A stretch of DNA of 64,000 nucleotides from Candidatus Saccharimonadales bacterium (GTDB taxonomy: Bacteria > Patescibacteriota > Saccharimonadia > Saccharimonadales > Saccharimonadaceae), in contig DATHGB010000011.1 of the NCBI GenBank assembly GCA_035317825.1, positions 1 to 64,000 on the forward strand, read 5' to 3'. Within the stretch, counting starts at the first letter, position 1; each line of letters starts with the position of its first letter. A program made the translations under genes and the position numbers. Positions 8,328 to 17,622 of this stretch are shown here, in pieces. The notes under the pieces were generated by a model. It was not told the DNA's origin, ran no database searches, and was given only the letters and a program-made list of their open reading frames with translations.

Positions 8328-10780
8328 CATTTCAATACAGCAGCCCAAGAGCGCAAAAAGCGCGTATCGGCCATGCTCTTAGTGGAATTTGGCAGCAACT
8401 TCTACCTGTTTTTGTCGTTCTTTTGCTCATTTCAGGAGTCGCGCTTCTTGCCATTGGGATAGCGATTGGATGGCTGCTGGTCGGACTTGCGGCGCTTCCG
8501 TTTATTATTAGGGTTTGGTATACGCATGAATTAAAAGAACTGCCAGTCAAAAGTAAAGATCCAAAAACAATTGACGATCTTTTAGCGGGCGATGTTTTAG
8601 GCCAACTTCCGAATAATCCTACTCCTCATGACATTGCGCTTGCCGTCGGTCGAGTATCGGGCGGGCAGTTCTTTGGAGCAAGATTTGGTATTGGGGCTGG
8701 ACTCTTGCAAAATATTGCGTCGAACGAGGTCAGCCAAACTGCAGCCGTATGGCAAGCTGCAATGCTCGTAAAAGAACAAACGGAAGCAAAGCAAATTTCA
8801 GGAAGCGTTCTTGTCGTTGCCCTTGTGCGATCCTTTCCGGATTACGAAGGGCTACTTGCTCGTCTGCAATTGGACGAGGATGATTTACTGCATGGCGTCC
8901 ACTGGCAGCAGCATATCCATGATTTGTTTGCAAAACACTCAAGTCCTAAACGGACTGGCGGTCTTGCGCGTGACTGGTCATTCGGGTATATCCCCCTCCT
9001 GACGCGTTTTGGCCAAAATATTAGCGATCAAATTGCACGAGGCGGGCTTCTTTCGGTTGAGCTAGAGGCGCACACGCAGGCGCTTGACCAGCTTATTAAT
9101 ACATTTGGTAATGCTGGCCGACAAAATGTCGCCCTTGTAGGGCCTGCAGGCGTCGGTAAGACGACGCTTATCCATGCATTTGCCGAACGGCTTTTGGACG
9201 CAACAATGAAATTACCTGAAAGCCTTAAATTTCGTCAAGTCTTTATCCTCGATGCGTCCAGCCTGATTTCGGCGGCTCCAGGTCGTGGCGAGCTAGAGAA
9301 TCTTATTATGCAGGTGCTGGGTGAGGCCTATAACGCTAAAAACATCATTATCTGCCTTGATAACGCGCAGTTGTTTTTCGAAGAAGGAGTTGGCTCGGTC
9401 GACCTTAGCAATGTCCTATTGCCTATTCTTGAAGCAGGACGCCTTCGTATGATCTTAACCATGGATGAACAGCGATTCCTGCAAATTGGCCAGCGTAATC
9501 CGGCACTCGTAAATGCGCTTAACCGTATCAGTATTAGCGCGGCAAACGAACAAGAAACACTTGCGGTAATGCAAGATCAGCTGATTATGACTGAATTCCA
9601 GCGTAAGGTAACCTATATGTATCAGGCGCTTGAAGAGGCCTATCGTTTAAGCGAACGCTACGTACATGACCTCGCAATGCCAGGCAGAGCTATCAAATTA
9701 ATGGAATCGGCTGCGGGATATAGCGAAGACGGGCTGGTGACGGCCGCATCAGTTCAAAAAACGATCGAACAAACGATGGATATCAAAGTTGGCGTCGCAA
9801 GCGGTGAGGATGAACGTGATAAACTCCTTCACCTTGAAGATTTAATCCACAAACGAATGATCAACCAGACCAGGGCTGTGGGCGTGGTGAGTGATGCGCT
9901 TCGTAGGGCGAGGGCAGGGGTACGCAATCAAAATCGCCCAATCGGTACGTTCTTATTCTTAGGTCCGACCGGTGTTGGTAAAACAGAGTTAGCCAAAGCG
10001 CTAGCTGACGTGTACTTTGGCGGCGAAGCCCGCATGATACGGCTTGATCTTAACGAATATGTACGGCCAGAAGATGTCACGCGCCTTATTGCGGATGGTG
10101 CGGATGACCCAACCAGTCTTACCGCCCAGGCAATGAAGCAACCTTTTAGTGTCGTGCTGCTTGATGAAATTGAAAAAGCTCACCCGAATGTGTTAACGAC
10201 ACTTCTACAGCTGTTGGACGAAGGAATTCTGCGCGATATCAAAAACCGCGAGATTAGTTTTCGCGATACGATCGTCATCGCGACATCTAACGCAGGAGCC
10301 GATAGAATCCGCGAATATATCGAACGCGGTTACCAGCTGGAACAATTCGAAAGCCAGTTTATTGACGAACTAATCAGTAGTAATCAATTCAGACCTGAAT
10401 TCTTGAACCGTTTTGACGAAATCGTTACCTTCCGTCCGCTTGGCAAAGAAGAATTATTGCAAGTGATCGATCTGATATTGGCTGGTATCAACAAGACCTT
10501 AGCTTTGCAAAAAGTGAAGGTAGCTGTTGCCCAGGACGCAAAACTATTCCTTGTAGATAAAGGATATGACCCTCGCCTGGGCGCTCGCCCAATGCGCCGT
10601 GTCGTTCAACGTGCAGTCGAAAACACCGTGGCCAAACAAATGCTTTCTGGGAATGTTGCCCCAGGCAGCACAGTCGAAATTAGCCTTGAGCAAGTTCAGC
10701 AAGTATTAGGAAGTGAACTGCAGGCGAATAAGATTGTCGCTGATAGTAGACCGCCAGAATCTCCTATTCCGACGGCGTAG
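8306..10780 (+). CDS. Membrane-anchored Clp-type ATPase with two AAA+ modules
   Basis: About 824 residues from ATG 8306, overlapping the previous gene by 22 bases. Two membrane helices near residues 30-75 (LLPVFVVLLLISGVALLAIG and following) precede a Clp-N-like helical region. The first ATPase module has GPAGVGKTT near 279, and the second has GPTGVGKTE near 553 with VVLLDEIEKAHPN near 617. The C-terminus has the Clp D2 small domain (LGARPMRRVVQRAVENTVA). This is the ClpA/B/C layout, but soluble Clp ATPases have no membrane anchor. It may unfold or disaggregate proteins at the membrane. I see no clear ClpP-binding loop and no peptidase gene nearby. Confidence 0.9.
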   Translation: MDAVDTVTFQYSSPRAQKARIGHALSGIWQQLLPVFVVLLLISGVALLAIGIAIGWLLVGLAALPFIIRVWYTHELKELPVKSKDPKTIDDLLAGDVLGQLPNNPTPHDIALAVGRVSGGQFFGARFGIGAGLLQNIASNEVSQTAAVWQAAMLVKEQTEAKQISGSVLVVALVRSFPDYEGLLARLQLDEDDLLHGVHWQQHIHDLFAKHSSPKRTGGLARDWSFGYIPLLTRFGQNISDQIARGGLLSVELEAHTQALDQLINTFGNAGRQNVALVGPAGVGKTTLIHAFAERLLDATMKLPESLKFRQVFILDASSLISAAPGRGELENLIMQVLGEAYNAKNIIICLDNAQLFFEEGVGSVDLSNVLLPILEAGRLRMILTMDEQRFLQIGQRNPALVNALNRISISAANEQETLAVMQDQLIMTEFQRKVTYMYQALEEAYRLSERYVHDLAMPGRAIKLMESAAGYSEDGLVTAASVQKTIEQTMDIKVGVASGEDERDKLLHLEDLIHKRMINQTRAVGVVSDALRRARAGVRNQNRPIGTFLFLGPTGVGKTELAKALADVYFGGEARMIRLDLNEYVRPEDVTRLIADGADDPTSLTAQAMKQPFSVVLLDEIEKAHPNVLTTLLQLLDEGILRDIKNREISFRDTIVIATSNAGADRIREYIERGYQLEQFESQFIDELISSNQFRPEFLNRFDEIVTFRPLGKEELLQVIDLILAGINKTLALQKVKVAVAQDAKLFLVDKGYDPRLGARPMRRVVQRAVENTVAKQMLSGNVAPGSTVEISLEQVQQVLGSELQANKIVADSRPPESPIPTA

Positions 10781-10815
10781 GCCTTCACAATGCATATCTT
10801 GATATAATGATGACC

Positions 10816-11421
10816 ATGCATCTCCCTACCTTTCAAGAAATAGAATCTCTTCATGAAAAGTATGCGCCTAGTGAGAAAGTATTTGACCTGATCTTTACTC
10901 ACTGTAAGATAGTCGCGGATATAGCCGATCAGCTAATTGCGACAAATAACATTGTCATTGATGCAGATTTAGTAAGAGTCGGCTGTTTGCTGCACGACAT
11001 TGGGGTTCACCCTATTCTTGACGAAGAAGGCAGGAGACGCGACGGCCTACATTTCATTACGCATGGAAATCGCGGCGAAGCAATTTTAAAAGCCGAAGGT
11101 TTTCCGGAAGTAATTCGGCGGTTTGCATCCCACCATACGGGTGTTGGGCTAACAAAAGCCGACATTATAGAGCAGAATTTCCCTTTGCCACAGCAAGATT
11201 ACTTAGCTGAAACCAAAGAAGAGCGGCTTGTTATGTATGCGGACAAATTTCATTCAAAAATGCCCTCACCACCGCATTTTAACTCATACGAACAGTACAA
11301 AGAATTTATTAGGCAATTCGGTGAACATAAAACAGTCCAGTTTGAAAAAATGGGGCAAGAGTTCGGCATTCCGAATTTGTTACCCCTTAGTGAAACGTAT
11401 GGCCATCCAATAGGAGCGTAA
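10816..11421 (+). CDS. HD-domain hydrolase (HDIG type)
   Basis: 201 residues from ATG 10816. Two earlier ATGs (10807, 10810) overlap a TATAAT box at 10803-10808, which lies 7 bases before 10816. The metal-binding motif is LLHDIGVHPI with later H-residues (FITHGNRGEAIL and SHHTGVGL), as in HD phosphohydrolases acting on nucleotides or phosphates. Substrate unknown. The gene ends 6 bases before the convergent VOC gene. Confidence 0.82.
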   Translation: MHLPTFQEIESLHEKYAPSEKVFDLIFTHCKIVADIADQLIATNNIVIDADLVRVGCLLHDIGVHPILDEEGRRRDGLHFITHGNRGEAILKAEGFPEVIRRFASHHTGVGLTKADIIEQNFPLPQQDYLAETKEERLVMYADKFHSKMPSPPHFNSYEQYKEFIRQFGEHKTVQFEKMGQEFGIPNLLPLSETYGHPIGA

Positions 11422-11427
11422 ATGCTC

Positions 11428-11817
11428 TTACGCGTCGTGTAGAACAGAAAGAATATTGCCAGACGGGTCTTTGAACCAGGCAATATCTGGTCCCATATTC
11501 TGCGAAATACCTCGGGCGATACCCTTTTCGTCGGTCATGCCTTCGTATTTTTCAAAAGTAACACCTTTAGCAACAAGATCATCAACCGCTTTGTCAGTAT
11601 CCTCGACAGGGAAGTTGAGTACCGTATAGGTTGCTGGTGTGTGGTCCTCCTTGGGGTAAATAAGGACTTCACCACCTGTTGCAAGATGAAGTGTCAACAT
11701 ATCCATTGGCGCCGGCTCTTGCTCGACGTTCAGACCTAGCACGTTACCATAAAATTCTTTTGCAGCAGCTAGATCGTTAACCGAAAAACCGCTGAATGCT
11801 GGTGTGTCTTTGAACAT
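11428..11817 (-). CDS. VOC/glyoxalase-fold protein
   Basis: 129 residues with a strong ribosome site (AAGGAGG). The fold shows two beta-alpha-beta repeats: [21 protein letters not shown] near the start and [19 protein letters not shown] in the middle, ending [16 protein letters not shown]. These are usual for small VOC proteins related to antibiotic-resistance or glyoxalase enzymes. Specific activity unknown. Confidence 0.82.
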   Translation of the reverse strand: MFKDTPAFSGFSVNDLAAAKEFYGNVLGLNVEQEPAPMDMLTLHLATGGEVLIYPKEDHTPATYTVLNFPVEDTDKAVDDLVAKGVTFEKYEGMTDEKGIARGISQNMGPDIAWFKDPSGNILSVLHDA

Positions 11818-11949
11818 ATTTCCTCCTTGATTATATCTTTATTGTACTCCTTTCGAGCGCCCTTATCACGCTTACGTTCTATCATAATATTGACAAATAA
11901 GCACTAATATGATAATATGAAAGATGAGAGTAATATTTGAGAGGTGTTT

Positions 11950-12636
11950 ATGAACATTGTATTTAAGAGTTTTATCGCGTTAGCCGCTTTAACAGGAGTG
12001 CTTACATTTGTAGCTCCATCGGCAAACGCAACCAATACGTCAACATGTGTTGATGGTAGCGTACGAAGTAACCTCGTGGTTACCTGGAAAAGTAATAGTA
12101 ATGTGACCGTAGCTACGGCAAATAACAAGCCGCTTTGTAACGACGTAACATTGTTCTTTTCGTCATATACGATGCCTGACAACTATAACGGTCAGCCATT
12201 CACGCATAACCCAACCGCATCACCACAAACAATTTTTGGTAACGCAACTGCCGTTTTGAAAAAAGGTGAAGCTAAAGCAACTACTATGGCAATTGAACTA
12301 CCCGAAAGCTGTAAAAACATCCAGGTAGACGTTTATTATGCGCCGAAGATCGAAACCGTTGGTTCAAATGGCCACGGTAACCAATATATTAGTGGCAAGA
12401 TCATCAAAAAGGCTCAGAACGAATGTACGCCTGTGACCCCACCTGTAACTCCAGAAGTTCCAACTCCTGAAGCTCAGACTCCGGAAACTCCAGCTCCTGT
12501 TGTGGTTCTTCCCGAAGAAGTACCAGCAGAATTGCCACACACTGGCTCTAGCCTAGCTGGTACAATGACCATCGGTACTGTTTTGTCTACGGCAACGTAT
12601 GCTGGACTTTACTTCCGAAACAAACGTCGTTCATAA
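11950..12636 (+). CDS. Secreted protein with LPXTG-type sorting signal
   Basis: 228 residues from ATG 11950 behind GAGAGG; an upstream GTG at 11944 is less likely. An N-terminal signal peptide ends near SANA-TNT. The C-terminus has a Pro/Thr/Glu-rich linker (PEVPTPEAQTPETPAP), then LPHTG near residue 195, a hydrophobic segment and the tail RNKRRS. That is a complete sortase substrate signal, so the protein is probably fixed to the cell wall. The central domain has four cysteines and no family I recognise. No sortase gene is in the window. Confidence 0.85.
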   Translation: MNIVFKSFIALAALTGVLTFVAPSANATNTSTCVDGSVRSNLVVTWKSNSNVTVATANNKPLCNDVTLFFSSYTMPDNYNGQPFTHNPTASPQTIFGNATAVLKKGEAKATTMAIELPESCKNIQVDVYYAPKIETVGSNGHGNQYISGKIIKKAQNECTPVTPPVTPEVPTPEAQTPETPAPVVVLPEEVPAELPHTGSSLAGTMTIGTVLSTATYAGLYFRNKRRS

Positions 12637-12652
12637 TTAATTAAAACGATAT

Positions 12653-12681
12653 AAAATAAGCCGCGAGATGCGGCTTATTTT
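12653..12681. terminator. Bidirectional terminator
   Basis: A perfect 12-bp stem (AAAATAAGCCGC with GCGGCTTATTTT) around GAGAT, with T-runs on both strands, between two convergent genes. Confidence 0.9.
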
Positions 12682-14269
12682 ATATGAGTTCGTCTTTTTT
12701 ATTGTTGAGGAATATCGTCCACTGCCTGATAAGTTTTAGAACTGTCTTTAGTGGTAGCTCTACGACGATATCAAGAATTTGGGCAATAATATTCATTCGT
12801 GCGAATCGGTATGAGATCCTTTGGCCGACAAAAATAAATGGCGAGTACAAGAAGTCACGTATGAGAGCGATGATACCTTGGTTGGTGTTGACGATTTCTA
12901 GCTCCTTAATCTGAACGGTCAAACGATATCCCAAAAAGCTTGCTGTTGAAAGAAAGACAAAGAAAATAACGCCTTGGACGATATTAAACTCAAGTGCTGC
13001 AAGCCTTGATGCTACCAGGTAAAATGCGGCCAAAAACATGATGACATACACGGTATTGAAAACATAGTTCCTGCCCTGTGATGAGGCGTATCGGATTGGT
13101 GCCTGTACGGTATTTGATTCGTAGACCATCGTTTTAGCGTAGTCGAGGATCGCTGCTTTATTAACGTCGGACGGATGTTTGAATGTTAGTGCAGTAATCG
13201 CAATAAAGAGCGGTGGAAAAAGAAGGTTAATGATGAGCGGAAGAATAACAATAGACCCCGTAACAATAATGTCATATGGAATTTCAATAACTAGGCCGAT
13301 GAGTGCTTTGGTGATCAGTAGGAAAAAGATACTCTTTATAACACCAGCTTTAATAGTTCTTTTGACCTGCTTGTAATCCTCGTCAACTTGAAAGTCAATC
13401 ATGTTGAGTGTCTTTGACTCATTTTTGATATCAATACTGCTGAGGCTGCTTGGGGTGGTAAAGAATGTAGAACGAAGGATACGAAGTGGCGCGCCATTTT
13501 TACTAACTAGCCTTGAAACCCGTGCAGTTGTTTTTAGTTCGGCGAGTGCGTCATACTTCTTATTAAATTCTATGAACTCTGGAATGTTAGACGTTGATAT
13601 CGAATATAGATCAAGAAGCGCATTACGAATATTCGCATCGTCAGATTTTAACAATGCTTTATGAAGGCTGATATAAAGTAGCATTTGATAGTCGGCTTTT
13701 TCAACCGACTCATCATCAACGATATTGTCACCAATATCAATCAATTTTACAAAATGTGCATGCGCTAAATGTGCAAATGATAATATTCGGATCGGATTAT
13801 TGAATAATTGTTCCGATTTAACCGATAGTAGGTCTAATACCCATTTCTGGGCTGTTTCGTTTGGTATCTTGTATTCATTTTTTAGCGTCCAGTAGGCAGC
13901 ATATAGTTCTTGAATAAGTTTATCTAGCTCTTCGGCGGTTGACGTAGGTATGCTGTTGTTTTTAAGATATTCGGCTTGGGTTAGTTCAATAACAAGTTCG
14001 TGTCCAAGTCGTGTAGGCAATTTATTAACGCCAAAAGGTAGGTTTCGCTTATAAAAACGTAAGATAGCTCGTTGGAACAAAAGGTGATCTTGTATGTTTT
14101 CGGATGCATTGCGTAGCTGCTCGTAGGCAAATAATAGCGTATTTCCTACGTTTGGAACATGAATAGTAGGAGTGTGCGCGGCATCCTCCTGATGCTGATC
14201 GTATTGCTTGATGTTGCTGGTCGCTTGTTCAAGCATCACCCCTAGATCAGTTAATTTCTGGCTGTTCAT
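12680..14269 (-). CDS. Large helical protein with C-terminal membrane helices
   Basis: About 529 residues from ATG 14269; an in-frame start at 14287 is possible. The first 300 or so residues look alpha-helical and soluble. They are followed by hydrophobic segments near IFFLLITKALIGLVIEIPYD, ILPLIINLLFPPLFIAITAL, VFNTVYVIMFLAAFYLVA and VQGVIFFVFLSTASFLG. No known family recognised. It may be a membrane-bound scaffold. A TATAAT box lies about 9 bases before the ATG. Confidence 0.78.
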   Translation of the reverse strand: MNSQKLTDLGVMLEQATSNIKQYDQHQEDAAHTPTIHVPNVGNTLLFAYEQLRNASENIQDHLLFQRAILRFYKRNLPFGVNKLPTRLGHELVIELTQAEYLKNNSIPTSTAEELDKLIQELYAAYWTLKNEYKIPNETAQKWVLDLLSVKSEQLFNNPIRILSFAHLAHAHFVKLIDIGDNIVDDESVEKADYQMLLYISLHKALLKSDDANIRNALLDLYSISTSNIPEFIEFNKKYDALAELKTTARVSRLVSKNGAPLRILRSTFFTTPSSLSSIDIKNESKTLNMIDFQVDEDYKQVKRTIKAGVIKSIFFLLITKALIGLVIEIPYDIIVTGSIVILPLIINLLFPPLFIAITALTFKHPSDVNKAAILDYAKTMVYESNTVQAPIRYASSQGRNYVFNTVYVIMFLAAFYLVASRLAALEFNIVQGVIFFVFLSTASFLGYRLTVQIKELEIVNTNQGIIALIRDFLYSPFIFVGQRISYRFARMNIIAQILDIVVELPLKTVLKLIRQWTIFLNNKKDELI

Positions 14270-14317
14270 AACTAGCTTATTATACACCTATCAGACAAGT
14301 TATTCTTAGAGATAAGG

Positions 14318-14749
14318 CTAATACCCAAGCTCAAGGTATTGTTTGTCGCCTAAAATTGATTCTTCAATGGCATGACGAAAGTCATCAATGATGTCATCCG
14401 GTAGATTGTGGATATCAACCCAGACTAATTCGCTGCACTTTTCCGGTTCGGCATTTTGAAAGTCGTATTCTTTATCTTTTATGATAAATTCGCAGGCAAA
14501 ATATTCATAAGGATCATCGTTACGGGCATAGGCGCATAAAAACTCTAGATCATCTGGCTTTACGTCAACACCTAACTCCTCTTTGATTTCCCGAAGTATA
14601 GCGACAGAAGGCGTTTCACCTTTTTCGACATGGCCACCAGGAGCACAAAGCCAGCCGTCTTTCCACCCAGTATTAATTCGTCGTCCTAAAAGGACTTTTG
14701 AATCCTTTATGATAAAAACGTTCGTAGATGGTTTTATGAGATGAGTCAT
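14318..14749 (-). CDS. Nudix hydrolase
   Basis: 143 residues. The Nudix box GGHVEKGETPSVAILREIKE followed by ELGV is complete, with all catalytic glutamates. It hydrolyses a nucleoside diphosphate linked to another group; the substrate is not evident. Its ATG overlaps the stop of the phosphoribosyltransferase gene (ATGA), so the two genes form a unit for nucleotide salvage or cleaning. Confidence 0.9.
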   Translation of the reverse strand: MTHLIKPSTNVFIIKDSKVLLGRRINTGWKDGWLCAPGGHVEKGETPSVAILREIKEELGVDVKPDDLEFLCAYARNDDPYEYFACEFIIKDKEYDFQNAEPEKCSELVWVDIHNLPDDIIDDFRHAIEESILGDKQYLELGY

Positions 14750-15336
14750 AGATCAGAAGGCGAATTAGCAATTGCTACGTAATCAGTCCATCGATGAGCC
14801 TCTGTACCCAGACGAGTGTCGTCCATTCCCATGCCAACAAACCATTCTTCCGACTTGACACTAATGCAATAAAAGTCAGCATCAAATCCGCGTGGTTTTT
14901 CAAGTTCACGCTGGACTAGGACGGCAAGATACACCTCGCTCGCACCTTTGTTTTCTAGATGTTTTTTGGTAAATAAATATGTGCCACCTTTATCGATCAG
15001 GTCGTCCAGAATGATAATAGTACGATCAGTCGTGGTAGATTTATGACTTAGATCCATAACGATTCTTGGTTCAGATGCTATTTGACTATTGCCATAGCGA
15101 CTGACGGTTATGTAGTCAAGCTCTGGATTAAAGTAAGGATCTTGGCGTGCGATAGCAAACATCAGCTGGGTAGCAAACGGCATGCCTCCTCGGAGTAGGC
15201 ACACGAAAAGCGGATCTTTATCTTTGAACTCACGAATGATTGTAGTGGCAAGTTCATCAATCTTATCATAGACTTCTTGTGGTGAGGCTACTATCTCTTT
15301 ATATAAAGCAGGTTGGTCTTGGGTGTGATTTGACAT
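14746..15336 (-). CDS. Phosphoribosyltransferase, hypoxanthine-type
   Basis: 196 residues with the PRPP-binding loop IIILDDLIDKGGTYLFTKKH near the middle and an N-terminal LFVCLLRGGMPFATQLM. This is the type I phosphoribosyltransferase pattern of purine salvage enzymes (Hpt/Gpt group). It would make nucleotides from free bases and PRPP, with PRPP supplied by Prs encoded at 18947-19960. A TACAAT box sits 7 bases before the ATG. Confidence 0.85.
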   Translation of the reverse strand: MSNHTQDQPALYKEIVASPQEVYDKIDELATTIIREFKDKDPLFVCLLRGGMPFATQLMFAIARQDPYFNPELDYITVSRYGNSQIASEPRIVMDLSHKSTTTDRTIIILDDLIDKGGTYLFTKKHLENKGASEVYLAVLVQRELEKPRGFDADFYCISVKSEEWFVGMGMDDTRLGTEAHRWTDYVAIANSPSDL

Positions 15337-15399
15337 TGGTACTATTGTACACGTTTATGGCAAGAGATATAGAGGGTGCACCTATGATATTATGACATC

Positions 15400-16287
15400 A
15401 TGTTAGAACACAGCAAAAACCCAACATTTTTACTTAATAAAATAGCTATGGAATTTCCTGACCTTCCTTGGGGCGCATATAGATATATAGATGAAGGTTG
15501 GGATCACGAAGTTATTATTCTGGATGAGAAAATAGTTTTCCGTTTTCCGACTGACAAGGAATATACCGATATGCTGAAAGACGAAATAAAGATTTTAAAA
15601 GCTATTTCGCCAAATGTCAGCATCACTATTCCAAAATATACGTATATATCGAAGAATGGTGATTTTGCAGGGTATGATATTGTTCCGGGTGAATCAATCA
15701 CGAAAACTTACTTTGACCAACTTGAACCAACTGAACGCACAAGTATTATTAAACAACTTGCAGATTTCCTCTCGACGATACACACACTTGATGTAAAGAA
15801 AGGGGATCTAAAGTTAGTGAATCCATCATTTCTTCCGGCTGATCAGGCCGAAATAAGGCAGCAAATGCCCCAGTTGCAAAAAATGCTAGATGGTGAAGAT
15901 TATATAGTAGTGCAAAAGACTCTATCTGAGATCGATACCCTATTACAACAGTCACTCCCTAGTACATTTATTCATAATGACATTTATGACCGTCATTTGT
16001 TTTGGGATCAACACGACCAACGGGTAGGGTTAATAGATTTTAGTGATATGTCTATGGGTGATCCAGCGGCCGATTTTGGGCAGCTGTATGAATATGGCAT
16101 AGATTTTATACATGAACTCTATAGGTACTATACAGGGCCAAAAGACGACACATTTTTAGATAGAGCGTGGTCATACCAAAAATGGACGGGCGTATATATG
16201 ATGACAGACTACTTTGAAAATCATAAAACGTCGTTTGAGGTGGCACGCGAAACGTTTGACCGCGTTAAGGACAATATACCAAAGTAA
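15400..16287 (+). CDS. APH-family phosphotransferase (macrolide kinase-like)
   Basis: 295 residues of the aminoglycoside/macrolide phosphotransferase fold. The catalytic loop HNDIYDRHLFW has Asp plus His in place of the usual Asn, as in Mph-type kinases, followed by the metal motif GLIDFSDMSMGDPAADF. It may inactivate an antibiotic or phosphorylate a small metabolite. TATTAT at 15388-15393 lies 6 bases before the ATG. It abuts the next Nudix gene end to end. Confidence 0.85.
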   Translation: MLEHSKNPTFLLNKIAMEFPDLPWGAYRYIDEGWDHEVIILDEKIVFRFPTDKEYTDMLKDEIKILKAISPNVSITIPKYTYISKNGDFAGYDIVPGESITKTYFDQLEPTERTSIIKQLADFLSTIHTLDVKKGDLKLVNPSFLPADQAEIRQQMPQLQKMLDGEDYIVVQKTLSEIDTLLQQSLPSTFIHNDIYDRHLFWDQHDQRVGLIDFSDMSMGDPAADFGQLYEYGIDFIHELYRYYTGPKDDTFLDRAWSYQKWTGVYMMTDYFENHKTSFEVARETFDRVKDNIPK

Positions 16288-16728
16288 TTACCAGCCCACT
16301 TCAGAGAATCGCTTCCCTGATTTATAGGACATGATCACATCACGCACAAAAGGTATCATATTTTCAGGTAAATTGTCTAGAGAGAACCATTTTACCTCGT
16401 CACATTTGTCGGGCTCGTTCACTTTTGGTTCACCCTTCCATTCGCGCGCTACAAAAAAGGAATCAATATATTCATGCATTGTTTCCGGGTGCATACGGTG
16501 CATGACATGGACAAATTCTAGATCTTTTGGCCGAACAGTAACGTCAACTTCTTCTTTCGCTTCACGCGCTGCGGCGACGGTCAAAGATTCGTTACCATCA
16601 ATATGACCCGAAGGTACCGTATAACTTCCGTCTGCCCAGCCGGTGTTAAATCGACGAATCAACAAAATGGAGTCGTCTTTAATAAGAAAAAGGAGTACTG
16701 CTGCGTATGGTTTAAATCGATCACTCAT
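16288..16728 (-). CDS. Nudix hydrolase
   Basis: 146 residues. The Nudix box is GHIDGNESLTVAAAREAKEE followed by VDV, complete. Related to the Nudix protein at 14318 (both start with a strand ending LLIRRFNTGW or LLGRRINTGW). Substrate unknown. TATAGT lies 6 bases before the ATG. Confidence 0.9.
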   Translation of the reverse strand: MSDRFKPYAAVLLFLIKDDSILLIRRFNTGWADGSYTVPSGHIDGNESLTVAAAREAKEEVDVTVRPKDLEFVHVMHRMHPETMHEYIDSFFVAREWKGEPKVNEPDKCDEVKWFSLDNLPENMIPFVRDVIMSYKSGKRFSEVGW

Positions 16729-16748
16729 GAATTAACTATAACAAAAAT

Positions 16749-16853
16749 TTACTTGTCGTTGTTTGGCATTAGGAGTCGTTTATCAAACCTGCCACGTTTG
16801 GCGCGTTTCTCAGCTTGGACAGGAAGATTAGTATCGGTGTGTTGATGTTTCAT
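16749..16853 (-). CDS. Small basic protein of 34 residues
   Basis: The ATG at 16851-16853 lies four bases after the stop of the glycosyltransferase gene, and the stop codon region AAGGAGTAA supplies a ribosome site. The product begins MKHQHTDTNLPVQAEKRAKR and is very basic. It has no known family. Translational coupling makes it plausible, but its short length leaves doubt. Confidence 0.45.
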   Translation of the reverse strand: MKHQHTDTNLPVQAEKRAKRGRFDKRLLMPNNDK

Positions 16854-16857
16854 AATT

Positions 16858-17595
16858 TTACTCCTTTTTAAACTTTCCAAACTCATAATTAAATTTATTT
16901 ACGTCAGTAATGACGCCATGTTTAATAGTTTCTACGTACCATTTATGCCATGTGATACCTAGTTTTATTCTGCCTGTTTTGTTAAGTCGTCTGGCGGATC
17001 CTCTGACGAGTGTACCAAATAGCATATAGTATCTTGCACCATTTTTATGTGCTCGCAGGCCATATTCTATATCTTCGGCTATGATGGCTTTTTCATTAAA
17101 GCCGCCCATATGGTTGTGAACTTGTTTGGTCGTGATGATGCACATACCCGTAAGGATCGGATTCTTATAACGTACAACGACAAAATAAAGAGTAGAAAGT
17201 ATAAATAGAAATATATCCACAAACTTCCAGTCGTAAGGAAAGAGTGCTGGTATGGCAATGAAATTATCTTTGGTTTGAAAATGTCTTTCTAATTTTAACA
17301 ATGTCTTTTTAGGAAGCTCCATATCACCATCTAAAAAAATAAGGCTGTCGTATTTGGCTTTTTTAGCGCCGTAGTTCCGCTGTTTGGAAATACCTGTGTC
17401 GCATTGATATATAGACAGGGTGGGGAGTATTTTTTGATATTCTTTAACAACTTCTGCGGTTTTGTCAGTAGAATGACCGTCAATCACGAGTACTTCATAG
17501 ATACCTTTAAAATCCTGATTTACAAACGACCGTAGCAAACGAGGTAGGTAATGTTCTTCGTTGAGCGTTGGAATAATGATAGAAATTGGTTTCAT
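16858..17595 (-). CDS. Family 2 glycosyltransferase
   Basis: 245 residues. The N-terminus ISIIIPTLNEEHYLPRLLRS, VLVIDGHSTDKT, and the DxD-type LIFLDGDMELP (near 90-100) define a GT2 enzyme. A hydrophobic stretch (VDIFLFILSTLYFVVV) in the middle suggests membrane contact. It probably adds a sugar to a lipid carrier or envelope glycan. Confidence 0.88.
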   Translation of the reverse strand: MKPISIIIPTLNEEHYLPRLLRSFVNQDFKGIYEVLVIDGHSTDKTAEVVKEYQKILPTLSIYQCDTGISKQRNYGAKKAKYDSLIFLDGDMELPKKTLLKLERHFQTKDNFIAIPALFPYDWKFVDIFLFILSTLYFVVVRYKNPILTGMCIITTKQVHNHMGGFNEKAIIAEDIEYGLRAHKNGARYYMLFGTLVRGSARRLNKTGRIKLGITWHKWYVETIKHGVITDVNKFNYEFGKFKKE

Positions 17596-17622
17596 AATTG
17601 TGACTAATATAACAATATACTG

